Assembly (NCBI RefSeq): GCF_900188235.1
Contig: NZ_FZNT01000005.1
Coordinates: 62,001-126,000, forward strand
Reading direction: 5' to 3'
DNA length: 64,000 nt
Source: Lutibacter agarilyticus
GTDB lineage: Bacteria > Bacteroidota > Bacteroidia > Flavobacteriales > Flavobacteriaceae
Shown here: piece after piece, positions 1-9,718 of the stretch
Numbering within the stretch: position 1 is the stretch's first letter
Layout of the letters: the number at the start of each line of letters is the position of its first letter
The notes under the pieces: generated by a model
Database searches by the model: none
Told to the model about the DNA's origin: nothing
The model's input: the letters and a program-made list of their open reading frames with translations, nothing else
Translations under genes and position numbers: made by a program

Positions 1-1244
1 TTTGGTAAAGAGTACACAGGATTAGCATTGTTAATAATAACAGCTCCAATTTTACCTGCATTCATATCTGTTATTAATTGCTTTACAGTAGCATCATTAC
101 CATGTCTAACATTTTTAGTAGCAACCGTATCAATTACTTCACTGTTTAACAATTTATTAATTGCTAAAGCTAATAATTGTGCCTTTTCATCTTGAATACC
201 AGTAACAACAACGGCCTTACTTCCTGCTTCTTGAAGCTTCTTGGCTGCAATGTCAATAGCTTGAGTTAAAGGAGTAAATTCCATAGTAACTGCGCCACCA
301 CTTAATACTGAATACAATCTTGCTAATGCAGTAATTTGCTTTGATGGTTTTACCATAACACGCTTATCAGCATTTGCTCCAGACAATGTCATGTTAGATT
401 CAATATGCATATGGTATGACATTTTCCCTTTACTTGGAACACGTCCTTTTGCATACCCCGCGTCAAAGCCTCCACCTTGCCAATCTCCTAAGAAATCTGC
501 ACCAATAGAAACAATTGCTTCTGCTTTTTCAAAATTATAATCTGGTAAAGCTCTAAATCCGTAAGCAGTTTCAAAAGCATCTAATGCAGCTGATTCTGAA
601 ACAGCATCGTAAACTACGTGACTTACATTTCCAAATGTTTCACTAAATTGATTTACTATTTTTTTAGTTGAAGGACTAGCACAAGTACCTGTTAATATAG
701 CAATTGGTAAACCAGCAGTTTTTACATCATTTAATTTTGCTATAATTTCTTCATTTGCCTTATCCCAAGATGTAGCTTCTCCGTTTGCTTTTGGTCCTTT
801 TAACCTTAAACTATCGTATAAAGAAAGTACCGAAGCTTGCACACGTGCATTTGTACTTCCGTTAGCTTCTTTATTAGGTTCAATTTTAATTGGACGTCCT
901 TCTCTTACTTTAACTAATATATTTGCAAAATCAAAACCATCAGCCATTGTTGTTGCGTAATATTCTGCAACACCAGGAATAATATCATCTGGCTTAATTA
1001 CATAAGGAATTGATTTTACCACCGGACCTTCACAAGCAGCTAATGAAGCAGCTGCCGTTGTAAATCCAACATACTTTAAAAAGTCTCTACGTGTAGTTGA
1101 TGAAGCCTCTAGATTTTCTTTATCACCTAAAAAATCATCTGTTGGAATTTCTTCAACAAACTCGTTATTTTTTAACGTATCAACAACCAAGCTATTCTCT
1201 TTAAGCTCTTCAACACTTTTCCAGTATTTTTTGTTTGATGCCAT
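1..1244 (-). CDS. actB: Alternative complex III subunit B, ActB (partial, C-terminus beyond window)
   Basis: Iron-sulfur/molybdopterin-oxidoreductase-like subunit of the quinol:electron-acceptor oxidoreductase alternative complex III, which takes electrons from menaquinol on the periplasmic side of the inner membrane. The reading frame is open from the ATG at 1244 to the window edge (about 414 codons seen). The N-terminus reads MASNKKYWKSVEEL, followed by a Tat-like RRDFLK at residues 52-57, a short Ala-rich hydrophobic stretch and a lipobox-like LAAC ending at Cys72. This unusual N-terminus, with its signal about 50 residues in, is typical of ActB. It lies 32 nt downstream of actA on the same strand, the normal act order. 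The iron-sulfur half is outside the window, so its clusters cannot be checked. Confidence 0.9.
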   Translation of the reverse strand, partial: MASNKKYWKSVEELKENSLVVDTLKNNEFVEEIPTDDFLGDKENLEASSTTRRDFLKYVGFTTAAASLAACEGPVVKSIPYVIKPDDIIPGVAEYYATTMADGFDFANILVKVREGRPIKIEPNKEANGSTNARVQASVLSLYDSLRLKGPKANGEATSWDKANEEIIAKLNDVKTAGLPIAILTGTCASPSTKKIVNQFSETFGNVSHVVYDAVSESAALDAFETAYGFRALPDYNFEKAEAIVSIGADFLGDWQGGGFDAGYAKGRVPSKGKMSYHMHIESNMTLSGANADKRVMVKPSKQITALARLYSVLSGGAVTMEFTPLTQAIDIAAKKLQEAGSKAVVVTGIQDEKAQLLALAINKLLNSEVIDTVATKNVRHGNDATVKQLITDMNAGKIGAVIINNANPVYSLP

Positions 1245-1276
1245 TTTATATCTTGTTATTTACTTCGTAATTAATA

Positions 1277-2845
1277 TTAATAGTGACATTTACCACATTC
1301 TAAACCTCCCATTTGAGCCTCAGTCACCTTTTCTACACCGTATTTTTTAGCTAATTGATCGTGAATATTTTTGTAATATCCATTTTCAGTCATATCAACT
1401 TCTGTTTCTCTATGGCAAGTAATACACCAATCCATTGTTAATGGAGAATATTGGTATACTTCATGCATTTCTTCTACAGGACCGTGACATTTTTGACAAG
1501 CTACTCCTGCCACTGTAACGTGTTGTGAGTGATTGTAATAAGCAAAATCAGCTAAATTATGAATACGAACCCACTCTATTGGTTTTTGTTCATACCCTTC
1601 AATGTATTGCACATTTTCTTTATCCCAACCTACTGCGTCGTAAATTTTTTGAATCTCGTTATCTAAATCTTCTTTAGAATAATCTCCAAATAATTCGCCG
1701 TTATATTCTGAAATTGATTTATGACAGTTCATACAAACATTTGCTGTTGGTATTCCTGAAGTTTTACTGTGTTTTGCCGAAGAGTGACAGTATTGACAAT
1801 CAATTTTATTATCACCTGCGTGCACTGTGTGAGAAAAAGCTATTGGCTGAATTGGCTGATAACCTTCATTTAAATCTACTTGCATTAACCATCCAAACAA
1901 TAACCATGCTCCTCCAACTACACAAAATATCACGAATAAGAAACGTAAGAAAGGATTGAAAATAATTGATTTCAACATGCTTGGCTCTTGCTCTTCACCT
2001 TCAACAACTACTTTGTTTGTGGTAGCGGCAACAATTAATGACAATGCTAAGAATGCTAAAATTGTAAGTAATAATGTTGGTAACACACCAAAACCAGGAT
2101 TGTCAAAAACCTCTTGATCTTTTGCTGAAGTTGCACCTCCAACAGCTGTAACTTTCACATCACCAACTGCTAAGTATTTTAACACATCTTCAATATCCTC
2201 ATCTGAAAGCTGCGGGAAAGGAGTCATTGCAGCAGGATTGCTGTCTTGCACCTCTTTCGCTAACTTATCTCCTGAAGCTACTAAAGCATTGTTATCTTTA
2301 ATCCAAGCTATTAACCAATCAGCCTCACGCTTGTCGGTAATTTTTAAAAGTTCAGGACCTATTAACTTCCCTTCTAATTTGTGACATGCTGCACAATTAG
2401 CTTTAAAAATAGTTTTCCCACGCTCGACACCCGGATCAATTTCTTGAGTTGCTACAGTTTTAGGTGCTGCAGGTTCACCTTTTGTGTACGCTAAAATATC
2501 AATTACATCTTGATCAGATAATTGAGGGTTAGCTGTCATTGGCAATTTGTTGTTTTCTTCAAAAACTTGAATTGCTAATTTGTCTCCGGACTTAATCATT
2601 CCTGGACTATCTTTAATCCAAGCAATTAACCAATCTTGTTCTCTTTTTTCAGTAATTCCCTTTAAAGCAGGGCCTACTAACTTCTTGTCTAATCTATGGC
2701 AAGCAGCACATACAGATTTGAAGAGTTTTTCTCCATTAGCTGCATCGCCTTCTTGCGCAGATAAATTAAGTGAAAAAATAAAAAGGAAAGCAAGACTACT
2801 TCTGATTAATCTTGATAATGCACTGTGTTGTTTCACACTTTTCAT
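1277..2845 (-). CDS. actA: Alternative complex III cytochrome c subunit, ActA-type, with seven haem motifs
   Basis: Membrane-anchored multihaem cytochrome c that passes electrons out of alternative complex III. The ATG at 2845 gives 522 residues; the longer frame to 2881 would need a TTG. A signal peptide (about 1-30) is followed by two tandem monohaem domains with CAACH at 46-50 and 151-155. These domains are close copies, sharing LIAWIKD and a PQLSD-D-I helix. Then come two membrane helices (about 252-275 and 299-322) and a pentahaem part with CxxCH motifs near 350, 371, 450, 474 and 517. The gene is the first of the act operon, directly before actB. From memory, described ActA proteins have the pentahaem part; the double monohaem N-terminus is the odd feature. 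Confidence 0.92.
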   Translation of the reverse strand: MKSVKQHSALSRLIRSSLAFLFIFSLNLSAQEGDAANGEKLFKSVCAACHRLDKKLVGPALKGITEKREQDWLIAWIKDSPGMIKSGDKLAIQVFEENNKLPMTANPQLSDQDVIDILAYTKGEPAAPKTVATQEIDPGVERGKTIFKANCAACHKLEGKLIGPELLKITDKREADWLIAWIKDNNALVASGDKLAKEVQDSNPAAMTPFPQLSDEDIEDVLKYLAVGDVKVTAVGGATSAKDQEVFDNPGFGVLPTLLLTILAFLALSLIVAATTNKVVVEGEEQEPSMLKSIIFNPFLRFLFVIFCVVGGAWLLFGWLMQVDLNEGYQPIQPIAFSHTVHAGDNKIDCQYCHSSAKHSKTSGIPTANVCMNCHKSISEYNGELFGDYSKEDLDNEIQKIYDAVGWDKENVQYIEGYEQKPIEWVRIHNLADFAYYNHSQHVTVAGVACQKCHGPVEEMHEVYQYSPLTMDWCITCHRETEVDMTENGYYKNIHDQLAKKYGVEKVTEAQMGGLECGKCHY

Positions 2846-2929
2846 ACTTAAAAAAAATATTTTCTTTCTTGTTTGGTACAATTATTTCATTTAAAAAATT
2901 ATGACTTAAATCATATTTAAACGATTTAA

Positions 2930-2958
2930 CAAAAGTACTATTAAAATGTAAATCACAA
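2930..2958 (-). promoter_or_regulatory. Probable promoter of the act operon
   Basis: On the minus strand TTTG (2958-2955) is followed after 17 bp by TACTTTTG (2937-2930). This matches the Bacteroidota sigma-A pattern TTTG-N17-19-TAnnTTTG. Transcription would start near 2924, leaving a leader of about 80 nt before the actA ATG at 2845. Confidence 0.6.
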
Positions 2959-3035
2959 AAAGTAATATTAGGTAATACTTAATTTATATTCATTCTAAAT
3001 AAGACTGATTTAACATGTGGTTTAATTGAAAACTA

Positions 3036-3043
3036 TAAATTTG
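3036..3043 (+). promoter_or_regulatory. Possible -7 box of the SPOR-domain gene
   Basis: TAAATTTG matches TAnnTTTG 19 nt before the ATG at 3063. No clear -33 box is seen at the right distance. Confidence 0.35.
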
Positions 3044-3062
3044 CTCAAAAACAAAAAGAATA

Positions 3063-3434
3063 ATGACAAAATCAACCAAAAGCACCTTTTTAAGTCTGTT
3101 TATCATCCTTTTTATAGGTATCGCCAATGCGCGCTCACAAAGTGAAAATGAGAAAATAAATAACTTAATTGATCAAAAGATTAGTTATAACAAAAAAAAT
3201 AAGAACTCTACCGTCTTTAAAATTCAATTATATAATGGTAATGAAACAGAAGCTTATAAAATAAAGGAAGATTTTAACACTAGTTTTCCTGATTACCATG
3301 CAGAAGTTGTTTATGATAAACCTGAATGGAAAACACAAGTAAATAAGTTTAAAACTCGTTTAGATGCTGATAGAGTTGCCATAATAATTAAGGAAGAATT
3401 TACAGCTGCTATAGTTTTAGAAGATAAAATTTAA
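3063..3434 (+). CDS. Secreted SPOR-domain protein
   Basis: Small exported protein of 123 residues with a signal peptide (about 1-25, ending near IANARS). One SPOR-type domain fills the C-terminal half: a FKIQLYNG strand, a helix, PDYHAEVVYD, PEWKTQVNKFKTRLDADR and a final AAIVLEDKI strand. SPOR domains bind denuded peptidoglycan, so a periplasmic cell-wall role is likely. The gene stands alone, convergent with infB. The specific function is unknown; a sporulation link is not implied in this phylum. Confidence 0.82.
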   Translation: MTKSTKSTFLSLFIILFIGIANARSQSENEKINNLIDQKISYNKKNKNSTVFKIQLYNGNETEAYKIKEDFNTSFPDYHAEVVYDKPEWKTQVNKFKTRLDADRVAIIIKEEFTAAIVLEDKI

Positions 3435-3450
3435 ACTATAACATAATAAA

Positions 3451-3609
3451 AAGAGGCTGTCTGAAAAGGTTGTCTTTTTTTTGAAAAAAAGCTACAATTT
3501 GTTTAATTTCATGGAAATGAATAAAAAAGTAGTTTTTAAGACTTAAAATCAAGCCCCTTAAAACAAAAAAAAGGCTGTCTAAAAATTTCGTTTCAGACAG
3601 CCTTTTTTT
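3451..3609. repeat. Dispersed inverted-repeat element, copy 1 (nested arms)
   Basis: AGGCTGTCTGAAA at 3454-3466 is the exact reverse complement of TTTCAGACAGCCT at 3591-3603. A second inner copy of the left arm, AGGCTGTCTAAAA, starts at 3572. Related elements occur at 28345-28437 and 42261-42366, each between operons. The outer arms enclose about 125 nt of AT-rich, non-coding DNA. Confidence 0.75.
3570..3609. terminator. Bidirectional terminator between the SPOR gene and infB
   Basis: AGGCTGTCT (3572-3580) pairs with AGACAGCCT (3595-3603) around a 14-nt loop. It is flanked by a run of A on the left and a run of T on the right, so it can stop transcripts from both convergent genes. Confidence 0.75.
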
Positions 3610-3624
3610 ATGAGTATAACTAAA

Positions 3625-6546
3625 TTATTTTAGTTTTTTCTTAACTTCAACTTCATGGTAAGCTTCAATTATATCTCCTATTTCTATATTGTTAAAGTTT
3701 TTAATTTGTATACCACAATCGTATCCCTTAGTTACTTCTTTGGCATCATCTTTAAAACGTTTTAAGGCAGTTAATTCACCTGAATGAATTACAACGCTGT
3801 CTCTAATAATTCTAATTTTAGATGATCGCATTATCTTCCCACTTACTACCATACAACCTGCAATGTTACCAACTTTAGAAATTTTATAAATCTCTCTGAT
3901 TTCAACATTACCTGTTACTTCCTCTTTGATTTCTGCAGATAACATTCCTTCCATTGCATCACGCAAATCGTTGATTGCATCATAAATAATAGAGTATGTT
4001 CTTACATCTATTTCCTCATTATCAGCAAGCAACCTTGCATTACCAGATGGCCTTACATTAAATCCAACAATAATAGCATCAGATGCTGAAGCTAATAATA
4101 CATCAGATTCAGTAATAGCTCCTACTCCTTTATGAATAATATTCACTTGAATTTCATCAGTAGATAATTTTTGGAATGAATCAGTTAACGCTTCAACAGA
4201 ACCATCAACATCACCTTTCAATATAATATTCAACTCTTTAAAGTCTCCTAATGCAATTCTTCTTCCTATTTCATCTAGTGTAATATGACGTTGTGTTCTT
4301 ACAGATTGCTCACGTTGTAATTGAGAACGTTTAGCTGCAATTTGTTTCGCCTCTTTTTCATCTTCAAATACGTGGAATCTATCACCCGCTTGAGGTGCTC
4401 CGTCTAAACCTAATATAGATACTGGTGTAGAAGGTCCAGCAGCCTTCATATTATTTCCTCTTTCATCAAACATAGCTTTTACTTTACCACTATGTTTACC
4501 TGCTAACATATAATCTCCAATTTTCAATGTTCCTTCTTGAACTAAAATTGTAGATACATATCCACGTCCTTTATCTAATAATGCTTCAACAACGGTTCCA
4601 ACAGAGTTTTTATTTGGATTTGCTTTTAAATCAAGCATTTCTGCTTCAAGCAATACCTTCTCTAATAATTCATCAACACCTTCTCCTGTTTTTGCAGAAA
4701 TATTGTGTGATTGAATTTCCCCCCCCCAATCTTCAACCAACAAATTCATTGCTGAAAGTTGCTCTTTAATTTTATCAGGGTTTGCGTGTGGTTTATCAAT
4801 TTTATTAATTGCAAATACAATTGGAACACCAGCTGCTTGAGCATGACTAATAGCTTCTTTTGTTTGAGGCATTACATCATCATCAGCCGCTACCACAATA
4901 ATTACAATATCTGCAACTTGTCCACCACGTGCACGCATTGCTGTAAAAGCCTCGTGACCAGGTGTATCTAAGAAAGCAATTTTTTGACCACTTTTAAGTT
5001 GAACACCATACGCACCAATATGTTGCGTTATTCCTCCTGATTCACCAGCAATTACATTTTCTTCACGAATATGATCTAATAAAGATGTTTTACCGTGATC
5101 AACGTGTCCCATTACCGTAATAACAGGTGCTCTTAGTTCTAATTCTTCAACAGTATCTACATGTTCTTCGATTGATTCTTCAACTTCAGCACCAATAAAA
5201 TTAACCGTATAATCAAACTCTTCAGCAACTATAGTTAATGTTTCTGCGTCTAAACGCTGATTCATTGTCACCATCATCCCTAAAGACATACATGTTGATA
5301 TAATATTTGTTACAGGAATGTTCATCATTGTAGCAATTTCACTAACCGTAACAAATTCAGTTACTTTTAGAACTTTACTTTCAATAGCCTCTAATTCTTG
5401 ATCAATCTCGGTTTGTTGACGGTGTTGATCTCTTTTATCTCTTCTATATTTTGCTCCTTTACCTTTTTTAGATTTCCCCTGTAATTTCTCTAAGGTTTCT
5501 CTAACTTGTTTTTGAACGTCAGCTTCAGTAGGTTCCTCTTTTACAATTGGTTTTCTAGGACCTCCACGTTGTGGACCTCTATTTGCTCCTGGACCTCCTC
5601 TATGCTGCGCTGGTCTAACAACTCTTTTTTCTCCTGGTACTGGTGCTTTTTTAATTCTTCGACGTTTCTTTTTATTTGCATCAGAAGCTGTATCTTTTTT
5701 AGCAGGGTCAACTTTCTTAGCTTTTGGTTTTTTCTCAAATTGCTTTAAGTCAATTTTGACACCTGTAATTTTTGGACCAGATAATTTTTGATATTTAGTT
5801 TGAATTGATTGAGGCTCGCTAGATTCTTCTGCAGGCTTTTCATCAGAACTAACAGTAGGTGTAACTTCAGCTTCTTTTGGAGTTTCCTTCACTACTTCAA
5901 CAGGTTTTTCAACCACCTTCTTCTCTGCTGCTTTTGGTTCTTCCTTAACAACTTCAACAGGCTTCTTCTCCTTTTTTACCGGCTCTTCTACCTTCTTCTC
6001 AACTACTACAACTTCTTTTTCAACCTCAGGTTGTTTAGCTTCAATAATTGGTTCTTCCTTTTTTGGTTGCTCAGATTCTACAATAGCTGCTGGCTTTTCA
6101 ACAACTGCTGGCTTTTCTTCTTCAACAACAACTGGCGTTTCAGCAACAGGCTCTTTTTCTACAACTGGTTCTTGAACCTCTGCTTTTTTAGGTTCAATAT
6201 CAATTTTACCTACAGTTTTCAATTCAAGTTTTTCAGCTTTGGCTCTTACAACTTCTTTTTTGGCTTCATCTTCTAGACGACTTTTTTCGGCTTTTTCTTC
6301 TGCAGCAATTCTAAGCGCTTCTTTTTCTTTTCGCTTTTCTTCACTTACTTCTTTTGAAGCCGCTCTTTTGTTTCTATCAGTTTGAAAACCATCCAATAAT
6401 ATTTCGTACTCTTCACTAGATATTTTAGTTGTTGGGCGTGCTTCAACCTCGAAGCCTTTGGTCGCCAAATGTTCAACAGCTCTATCTAACGAAATGTTTA
6501 ATTCTCGTAATACTTTGTTTAGTCTCAATGTCTTGTTTTCAGCCAT
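3625..6546 (-). CDS. infB: Translation initiation factor IF-2
   Basis: GTPase that places fMet-tRNA on the 30S subunit and promotes subunit joining. The 973-residue protein has an IF2_N helix bundle at about 1-50 and a long Lys/Glu/Val/Pro-rich linker (about 60-330, with a Gly/Arg-rich patch). A second IF2_N segment lies near 385-440. The G domain starts at about 478 (GHVDHGKT; later DTPGHEAF and NKID), followed by the beta-barrel and IF-2 C-terminal domains. It is the last gene of rimP-nusA-infB, 41 nt after nusA. The repetitive acidic/basic linker explains the extra length compared with enteric IF-2. A run of nine G on the coding strand (4727-4719) encodes the Trp-Gly-Gly near residue 606. 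Confidence 0.98.
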   Translation of the reverse strand: MAENKTLRLNKVLRELNISLDRAVEHLATKGFEVEARPTTKISSEEYEILLDGFQTDRNKRAASKEVSEEKRKEKEALRIAAEEKAEKSRLEDEAKKEVVRAKAEKLELKTVGKIDIEPKKAEVQEPVVEKEPVAETPVVVEEEKPAVVEKPAAIVESEQPKKEEPIIEAKQPEVEKEVVVVEKKVEEPVKKEKKPVEVVKEEPKAAEKKVVEKPVEVVKETPKEAEVTPTVSSDEKPAEESSEPQSIQTKYQKLSGPKITGVKIDLKQFEKKPKAKKVDPAKKDTASDANKKKRRRIKKAPVPGEKRVVRPAQHRGGPGANRGPQRGGPRKPIVKEEPTEADVQKQVRETLEKLQGKSKKGKGAKYRRDKRDQHRQQTEIDQELEAIESKVLKVTEFVTVSEIATMMNIPVTNIISTCMSLGMMVTMNQRLDAETLTIVAEEFDYTVNFIGAEVEESIEEHVDTVEELELRAPVITVMGHVDHGKTSLLDHIREENVIAGESGGITQHIGAYGVQLKSGQKIAFLDTPGHEAFTAMRARGGQVADIVIIVVAADDDVMPQTKEAISHAQAAGVPIVFAINKIDKPHANPDKIKEQLSAMNLLVEDWGGEIQSHNISAKTGEGVDELLEKVLLEAEMLDLKANPNKNSVGTVVEALLDKGRGYVSTILVQEGTLKIGDYMLAGKHSGKVKAMFDERGNNMKAAGPSTPVSILGLDGAPQAGDRFHVFEDEKEAKQIAAKRSQLQREQSVRTQRHITLDEIGRRIALGDFKELNIILKGDVDGSVEALTDSFQKLSTDEIQVNIIHKGVGAITESDVLLASASDAIIVGFNVRPSGNARLLADNEEIDVRTYSIIYDAINDLRDAMEGMLSAEIKEEVTGNVEIREIYKISKVGNIAGCMVVSGKIMRSSKIRIIRDSVVIHSGELTALKRFKDDAKEVTKGYDCGIQIKNFNNIEIGDIIEAYHEVEVKKKLK

Positions 6547-6587
6547 ATAATCAATTTTTAGCCTATTATTTTTGAATCTTTGAAAAA

Positions 6588-7847
6588 TTAATCTTCAAAT
6601 TCATCTTTTAATATTTTTTGAACCTCTAAAATAGTTTCCTCTTCTAAATCAGTTCGCTTTACAAGTTCAGCTACATCTTTTTCAAGAACGCTACGCGCTG
6701 TATCTAAACCTATGTTTTTAAATTCTTGAATTACCCAAGCTTCTATTTCATCAGAAAACTCAGTTAATTCAACATCATCTTCCATTTCAACACCTTCACG
6801 TTGAACGTCTAATTCATATCCTGTTAATTGAGATGCTAAACGAATGTTTACCCCGTTTTTACCAATGGCTTTTGAAACCTCTTCTGGTTGTAAAAATACA
6901 TCAACTCTACCTTTTTTACCATCTTCTCGCCCTTCTTCTTCGTGGATTTTCATAGAAACCACTTTCGCAGGACTTAAAGCTCGAGCAATAAATAACTGAG
7001 TATTTTTTGTAAAATTTAACACATCAATGTTTTCATTTCCTAATTCACGAACTATACCGTGAATTCTAGATCCCTTCATACCAACACAAGCCCCTACTGG
7101 ATCAATTCTATCATCATAAGAATCAACAGCTACTTTTGCTTTTTCACCTGGTATTCTAGCAACGCCTTCAATAGTAATTAAACCATCAAAAACCTCAGGA
7201 ATTTCTTGTTCAAATAATTTCACTAAGAATTCAGGAGCTGTTCTTGACATAATAATTACAGGTTTGTTACCGCGTAACTCAACTGTTTTAATAATTCCGC
7301 GAACTGAATCTCCTTTACGGAAATAATCTGATCTAATTTGTTCACTTTTAGGCAACACTAACTCGTTTCCTTCATCGTCTAATAATATTACTGCATTATG
7401 ACGAATATGATGAACTTCTGCGCTGTATATATCTCCTTCTAACTCTTTAAAATGCTTAAATGTGTTTGTACTATCGTGTTCGTAAATTTTTGATATTAAG
7501 TTTTGACGCAAAGCTAAAATTGCTCTTCTACCTAAATCAATTAATTTTACTTCTTCTGATACATCTTCCCCTATTTCAAAATCAGGTTCTATCTTACGTG
7601 CTTCAGCAAGTTCAATCTCTTCATTATCATCTTCCGACATACCATCGGCGACAACAACTCTATTTCGCCATATTTCTAAATCTCCTTTATCAGGATTTAT
7701 AATAATATCGAAGTTATCATCAGATCCAAATTTTCTTTTTAAAGCAGCTCTAAAAACCTCTTCAAGTATCGCCATAAGCGTTACTCTATCAATATTTTTA
7801 TCTCCTTTAAACTCTGAAAATGACTCAATTAATGCTATATTTTCCAT
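6588..7847 (-). CDS. nusA: Transcription termination/antitermination factor NusA
   Basis: RNA polymerase-associated elongation factor acting in pausing, intrinsic termination and antitermination. The 419-residue protein shows the NusA N-terminal domain ([14 protein letters not shown]...), an S1 domain (about 130-200), two KH domains ([13 protein letters not shown] and [14 protein letters not shown]) and a short acidic C-terminal tail. The C-terminal acidic repeats of enteric NusA are absent, as in most non-proteobacterial forms. It lies 12 nt after rimP and 41 nt before infB, the classical order. A terminator-like hairpin in the operon leader suggests a route for feedback by NusA itself, but that is inference. 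Confidence 0.98.
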   Translation of the reverse strand: MENIALIESFSEFKGDKNIDRVTLMAILEEVFRAALKRKFGSDDNFDIIINPDKGDLEIWRNRVVVADGMSEDDNEEIELAEARKIEPDFEIGEDVSEEVKLIDLGRRAILALRQNLISKIYEHDSTNTFKHFKELEGDIYSAEVHHIRHNAVILLDDEGNELVLPKSEQIRSDYFRKGDSVRGIIKTVELRGNKPVIIMSRTAPEFLVKLFEQEIPEVFDGLITIEGVARIPGEKAKVAVDSYDDRIDPVGACVGMKGSRIHGIVRELGNENIDVLNFTKNTQLFIARALSPAKVVSMKIHEEEGREDGKKGRVDVFLQPEEVSKAIGKNGVNIRLASQLTGYELDVQREGVEMEDDVELTEFSDEIEAWVIQEFKNIGLDTARSVLEKDVAELVKRTDLEEETILEVQKILKDEFED

Positions 7848-7859
7848 GCACTCTACTAA

Positions 7860-8324
7860 TTAAAATATTATTTTCACTTTTGCTTCTAAAATAGTTGAAA
7901 AAAGTAATGTTGCATTTTTTACAACGGTAACTTTTCCTTTTCCTATAGGTTTTGGCTCTCTTGCTTTCCACTCTAACTCAATAGAATTTTCATTTACAGT
8001 TTTTAACAAACCTTCAACCTTAGTGTGATCTTTTAGCGTAACTTCTAAAATACGATTGATATTTTTTTGGTACTGCCTATTTACTTTTAAGGGGTTTGAA
8101 ACATCAGGTGAAGTAACTTCTAAAGAAAAATCTTCTTCCTCCCTGTCTAAGTTATGTTCAATTTCACGATTTATTCTGATACATTCTTTTAAAGAAATAC
8201 CTTTATCGCCATCAACTTCAACATAAATTTTATTGTCTGGCAAAAATTTTAATTCAATTAAAAACAATTCTGGGTTTTCTTCCAGCGCATTGTTTAACAA
8301 ATTTATAACTTTTTCTTTATTCAT
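7860..8324 (-). CDS. rimP: Ribosome maturation factor RimP
   Basis: Assembly factor for the 30S subunit, 154 residues, the usual length. It has the N-terminal alpha/beta domain (FLIELKFLPDNKIYVEVDGDKGISLKECIRI as its core pattern) and the SPDVSNPL motif linking to the Sm-like C-terminal barrel. It is the first gene of the rimP-nusA-infB operon. The start ATG at 8324 lies only 8 nt after the T-tract of a leader hairpin. Confidence 0.95.
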   Translation of the reverse strand: MNKEKVINLLNNALEENPELFLIELKFLPDNKIYVEVDGDKGISLKECIRINREIEHNLDREEEDFSLEVTSPDVSNPLKVNRQYQKNINRILEVTLKDHTKVEGLLKTVNENSIELEWKAREPKPIGKGKVTVVKNATLLFSTILEAKVKIIF

Positions 8325-8332
8325 TATAGTAT

Positions 8333-8358
8333 AAAAAGAGGGGACTTACCGTCCCCTC
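8333..8358 (-). terminator. Terminator-like hairpin in the rimP leader (candidate attenuator)
   Basis: GAGGGGAC (8338-8345) and GTCCCCTC (8351-8358) form a perfect 8-bp GC-rich stem with a 5-nt loop. On the minus strand five T follow at once, and the rimP ATG is 8 nt further on. No minus-strand gene lies upstream, because uspA is divergent, so the element can act only on the rimP transcript itself. Confidence 0.7.
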
Positions 8359-8387
8359 CTATCTTCTTTACTGTTTCAAATTCCGTG

Positions 8388-8395
8388 CAAATATA
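8388..8395 (-). promoter_or_regulatory. Probable -7 box of the rimP-nusA-infB operon
   Basis: The minus strand reads TATATTTG, a full match to TAnnTTTG. This would start transcription near 8382 and give a leader of about 58 nt that contains the hairpin at 8338-8358. No good -33 TTTG is seen. Confidence 0.5.
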
Positions 8396-8488
8396 CTAAC
8401 ATTTTTTGGAAATGATAAAAATTCATTCTTTTTTTTAATATAAAAGTGTTAACTTTACCTTAAATCTCATCTATTATTACACGGTTTT

Positions 8489-9319
8489 ATGAAAAAAATA
8501 CTAGTTCCCATAGATTTTTCGGTACAAGCAGAATATGCAGCAAAAGTAGCTGTTAGTATTGCTAAACTAACCAATGCGAAAATTTACTTATTACATATGC
8601 TTGAACTTCCTACAGGGGTTATTGACCCTTCTAGTTACGGAACCTCTAGCAACACTCCTACCGCTTTATTATTTTTAAAAAGAGCCTATGAAAAATTTGA
8701 GAAATTTAAAAAACTATCTTTTTTTGACGGTATTAAAATAGAAGATTCGGTGTTATTTCACAAAGCCTATGACGGAATTATTGATGAAAGTGTGAAAAAT
8801 GACATTGATTTAATAGTAATGGGTTCAAAGGGCACTTCAGGGTTAGAAGAAATGCTAGTTGGTTCAAATACTGAAAAGGTAGTTAGAAATTCAGACATCC
8901 CTGTTTTAGTTATAAAGCAAGAAATTGAAAATTTTAAGATTGAAAATATTGTTTTTGCTTCAAATTTTAATTCGGACGCTCGTAAATCTTTTCAAAAAAT
9001 ATTAGATTTCTCAGCTATATTTGATGCTCAAATACATTTACTTAAAATAAACACCATTCATAATTTTGAAACGACTAAAGAATCAAGTGACGCTATTAGA
9101 AATTTTATAAATGATTTTGATCTAAACAATTATACACTTAATATTTACAACGATGTTTCTGTAGAAGCAGGAGTACTTAATTTTGCAAAAGTGATTGATG
9201 CTGATATTATTTTATTAAACACTCATGGACGACGTGGACTAGCACATTTATTTACAGGAAGCATTGGTGAAGATTTAGCTAACCACGCAAAACTACCGGT
9301 ATTGACTTTTAAAATTTAA
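8489..9319 (+). CDS. Universal stress protein with tandem Usp domains
   Basis: Cytoplasmic stress-response protein of 276 residues made of two UspA domains. The first (1 to about 145) starts MKKILVPIDFS and carries the ATP-binding motif GSKGTSGLEEMLVGS near 111. The second ends with THGRRGLAHLFTGS near 245, a second G-2x-G-9x-G(S/T)-like motif. Both motifs look intact, so ATP binding is likely at both sites. The gene is monocistronic, divergent from rimP and followed by a long hairpin. The exact stress cannot be told from sequence. Confidence 0.92.
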   Translation: MKKILVPIDFSVQAEYAAKVAVSIAKLTNAKIYLLHMLELPTGVIDPSSYGTSSNTPTALLFLKRAYEKFEKFKKLSFFDGIKIEDSVLFHKAYDGIIDESVKNDIDLIVMGSKGTSGLEEMLVGSNTEKVVRNSDIPVLVIKQEIENFKIENIVFASNFNSDARKSFQKILDFSAIFDAQIHLLKINTIHNFETTKESSDAIRNFINDFDLNNYTLNIYNDVSVEAGVLNFAKVIDADIILLNTHGRRGLAHLFTGSIGEDLANHAKLPVLTFKI

Positions 9320-9340
9320 CAGAAGAATTATTAAAATTTA

Positions 9341-9397
9341 CTGTTTATATAAAAAACCTTATTGAGTTAAACTTAATGGGGTTTTTTATATAAACAG
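9341..9397 (+). terminator. Long terminator hairpin after uspA
   Basis: The arm at 9341-9358 (CTGTTTATATAAAAAACC) is the exact reverse complement of 9380-9397. The pairing extends inward by about five more pairs, including two G-T. The GG followed by six T in the 3' arm gives intrinsic-terminator character. Confidence 0.75.
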
Positions 9398-9447
9398 AGT
9401 TTAGCGCAAATTAAGATATAAAAAAATCGAAATCCTTTTAAAATAAA

Positions 9448-9534
9448 GTGATTGCGATTGAAAATTTTGATTTATCACAAGCTTCTGTTCACGATATCCA
9501 CTATTTAAAAGATATACTGCATTCAAGGTTGTAA
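9448..9534 (+). pseudogene. Fragment of an IS982-family-like transposase
   Basis: A 28-codon open stretch encodes VIAIENFDLSQASVHDI followed by HYLKDILHSRL and a stop. The pattern A-S-V-H-D-I-x-Y-L-K-D resembles the mid-catalytic part of IS982-type DDE transposases as I remember them. No start codon, terminal repeats or other catalytic parts are seen nearby, so this is a decayed remnant. The family call rests on this short motif only. Confidence 0.5.
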
Positions 9535-9569
9535 CGTAACAAATGTTTCTTTTTTTTAGAGATTCTAAG

Positions 9570-9678
9570 CTACAAATTTCAGTTCAAAATCCATTATTTC
9601 TTTAGGAATTTTATAACCAATAATTTTCCGCGGGCTATTATTGAGTTTATTTTGTATTATTAGAAGTGTGTTATCTAT
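9570..9678 (-). pseudogene. C-terminal remnant of an IS30-family-like transposase
   Basis: The minus strand encodes IDNTLLIIQNKLNNSPRK, continues IIGYKIPKEIMDFELKFVA, then a stop at 9572-9570. The pattern QNKLNNxPRKxxGYKxPxE is the typical C-terminus of IS30-type DDE transposases. Only this tail is present; the HTH and DDE core are missing. It sits between the uspA terminator and the stop codon of the MarC-family gene. Confidence 0.65.
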
Positions 9679-9718
9679 TTTAGTACCTCGAACTATTACT
9701 GGTGTTACTATACGTTTT

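Noticed and set aside
5506-6276. Long open frames on the strand opposite infB
   Set aside because: They are antisense shadows of the Lys/Glu-rich linker of IF-2, giving Phe/Leu/Asn/Arg-rich products without any recognisable domain.
3625-6546. Frameshift in infB at the nine-C run
   Set aside because: The reading frame continues without break through the run and keeps conserved sequence on both sides.
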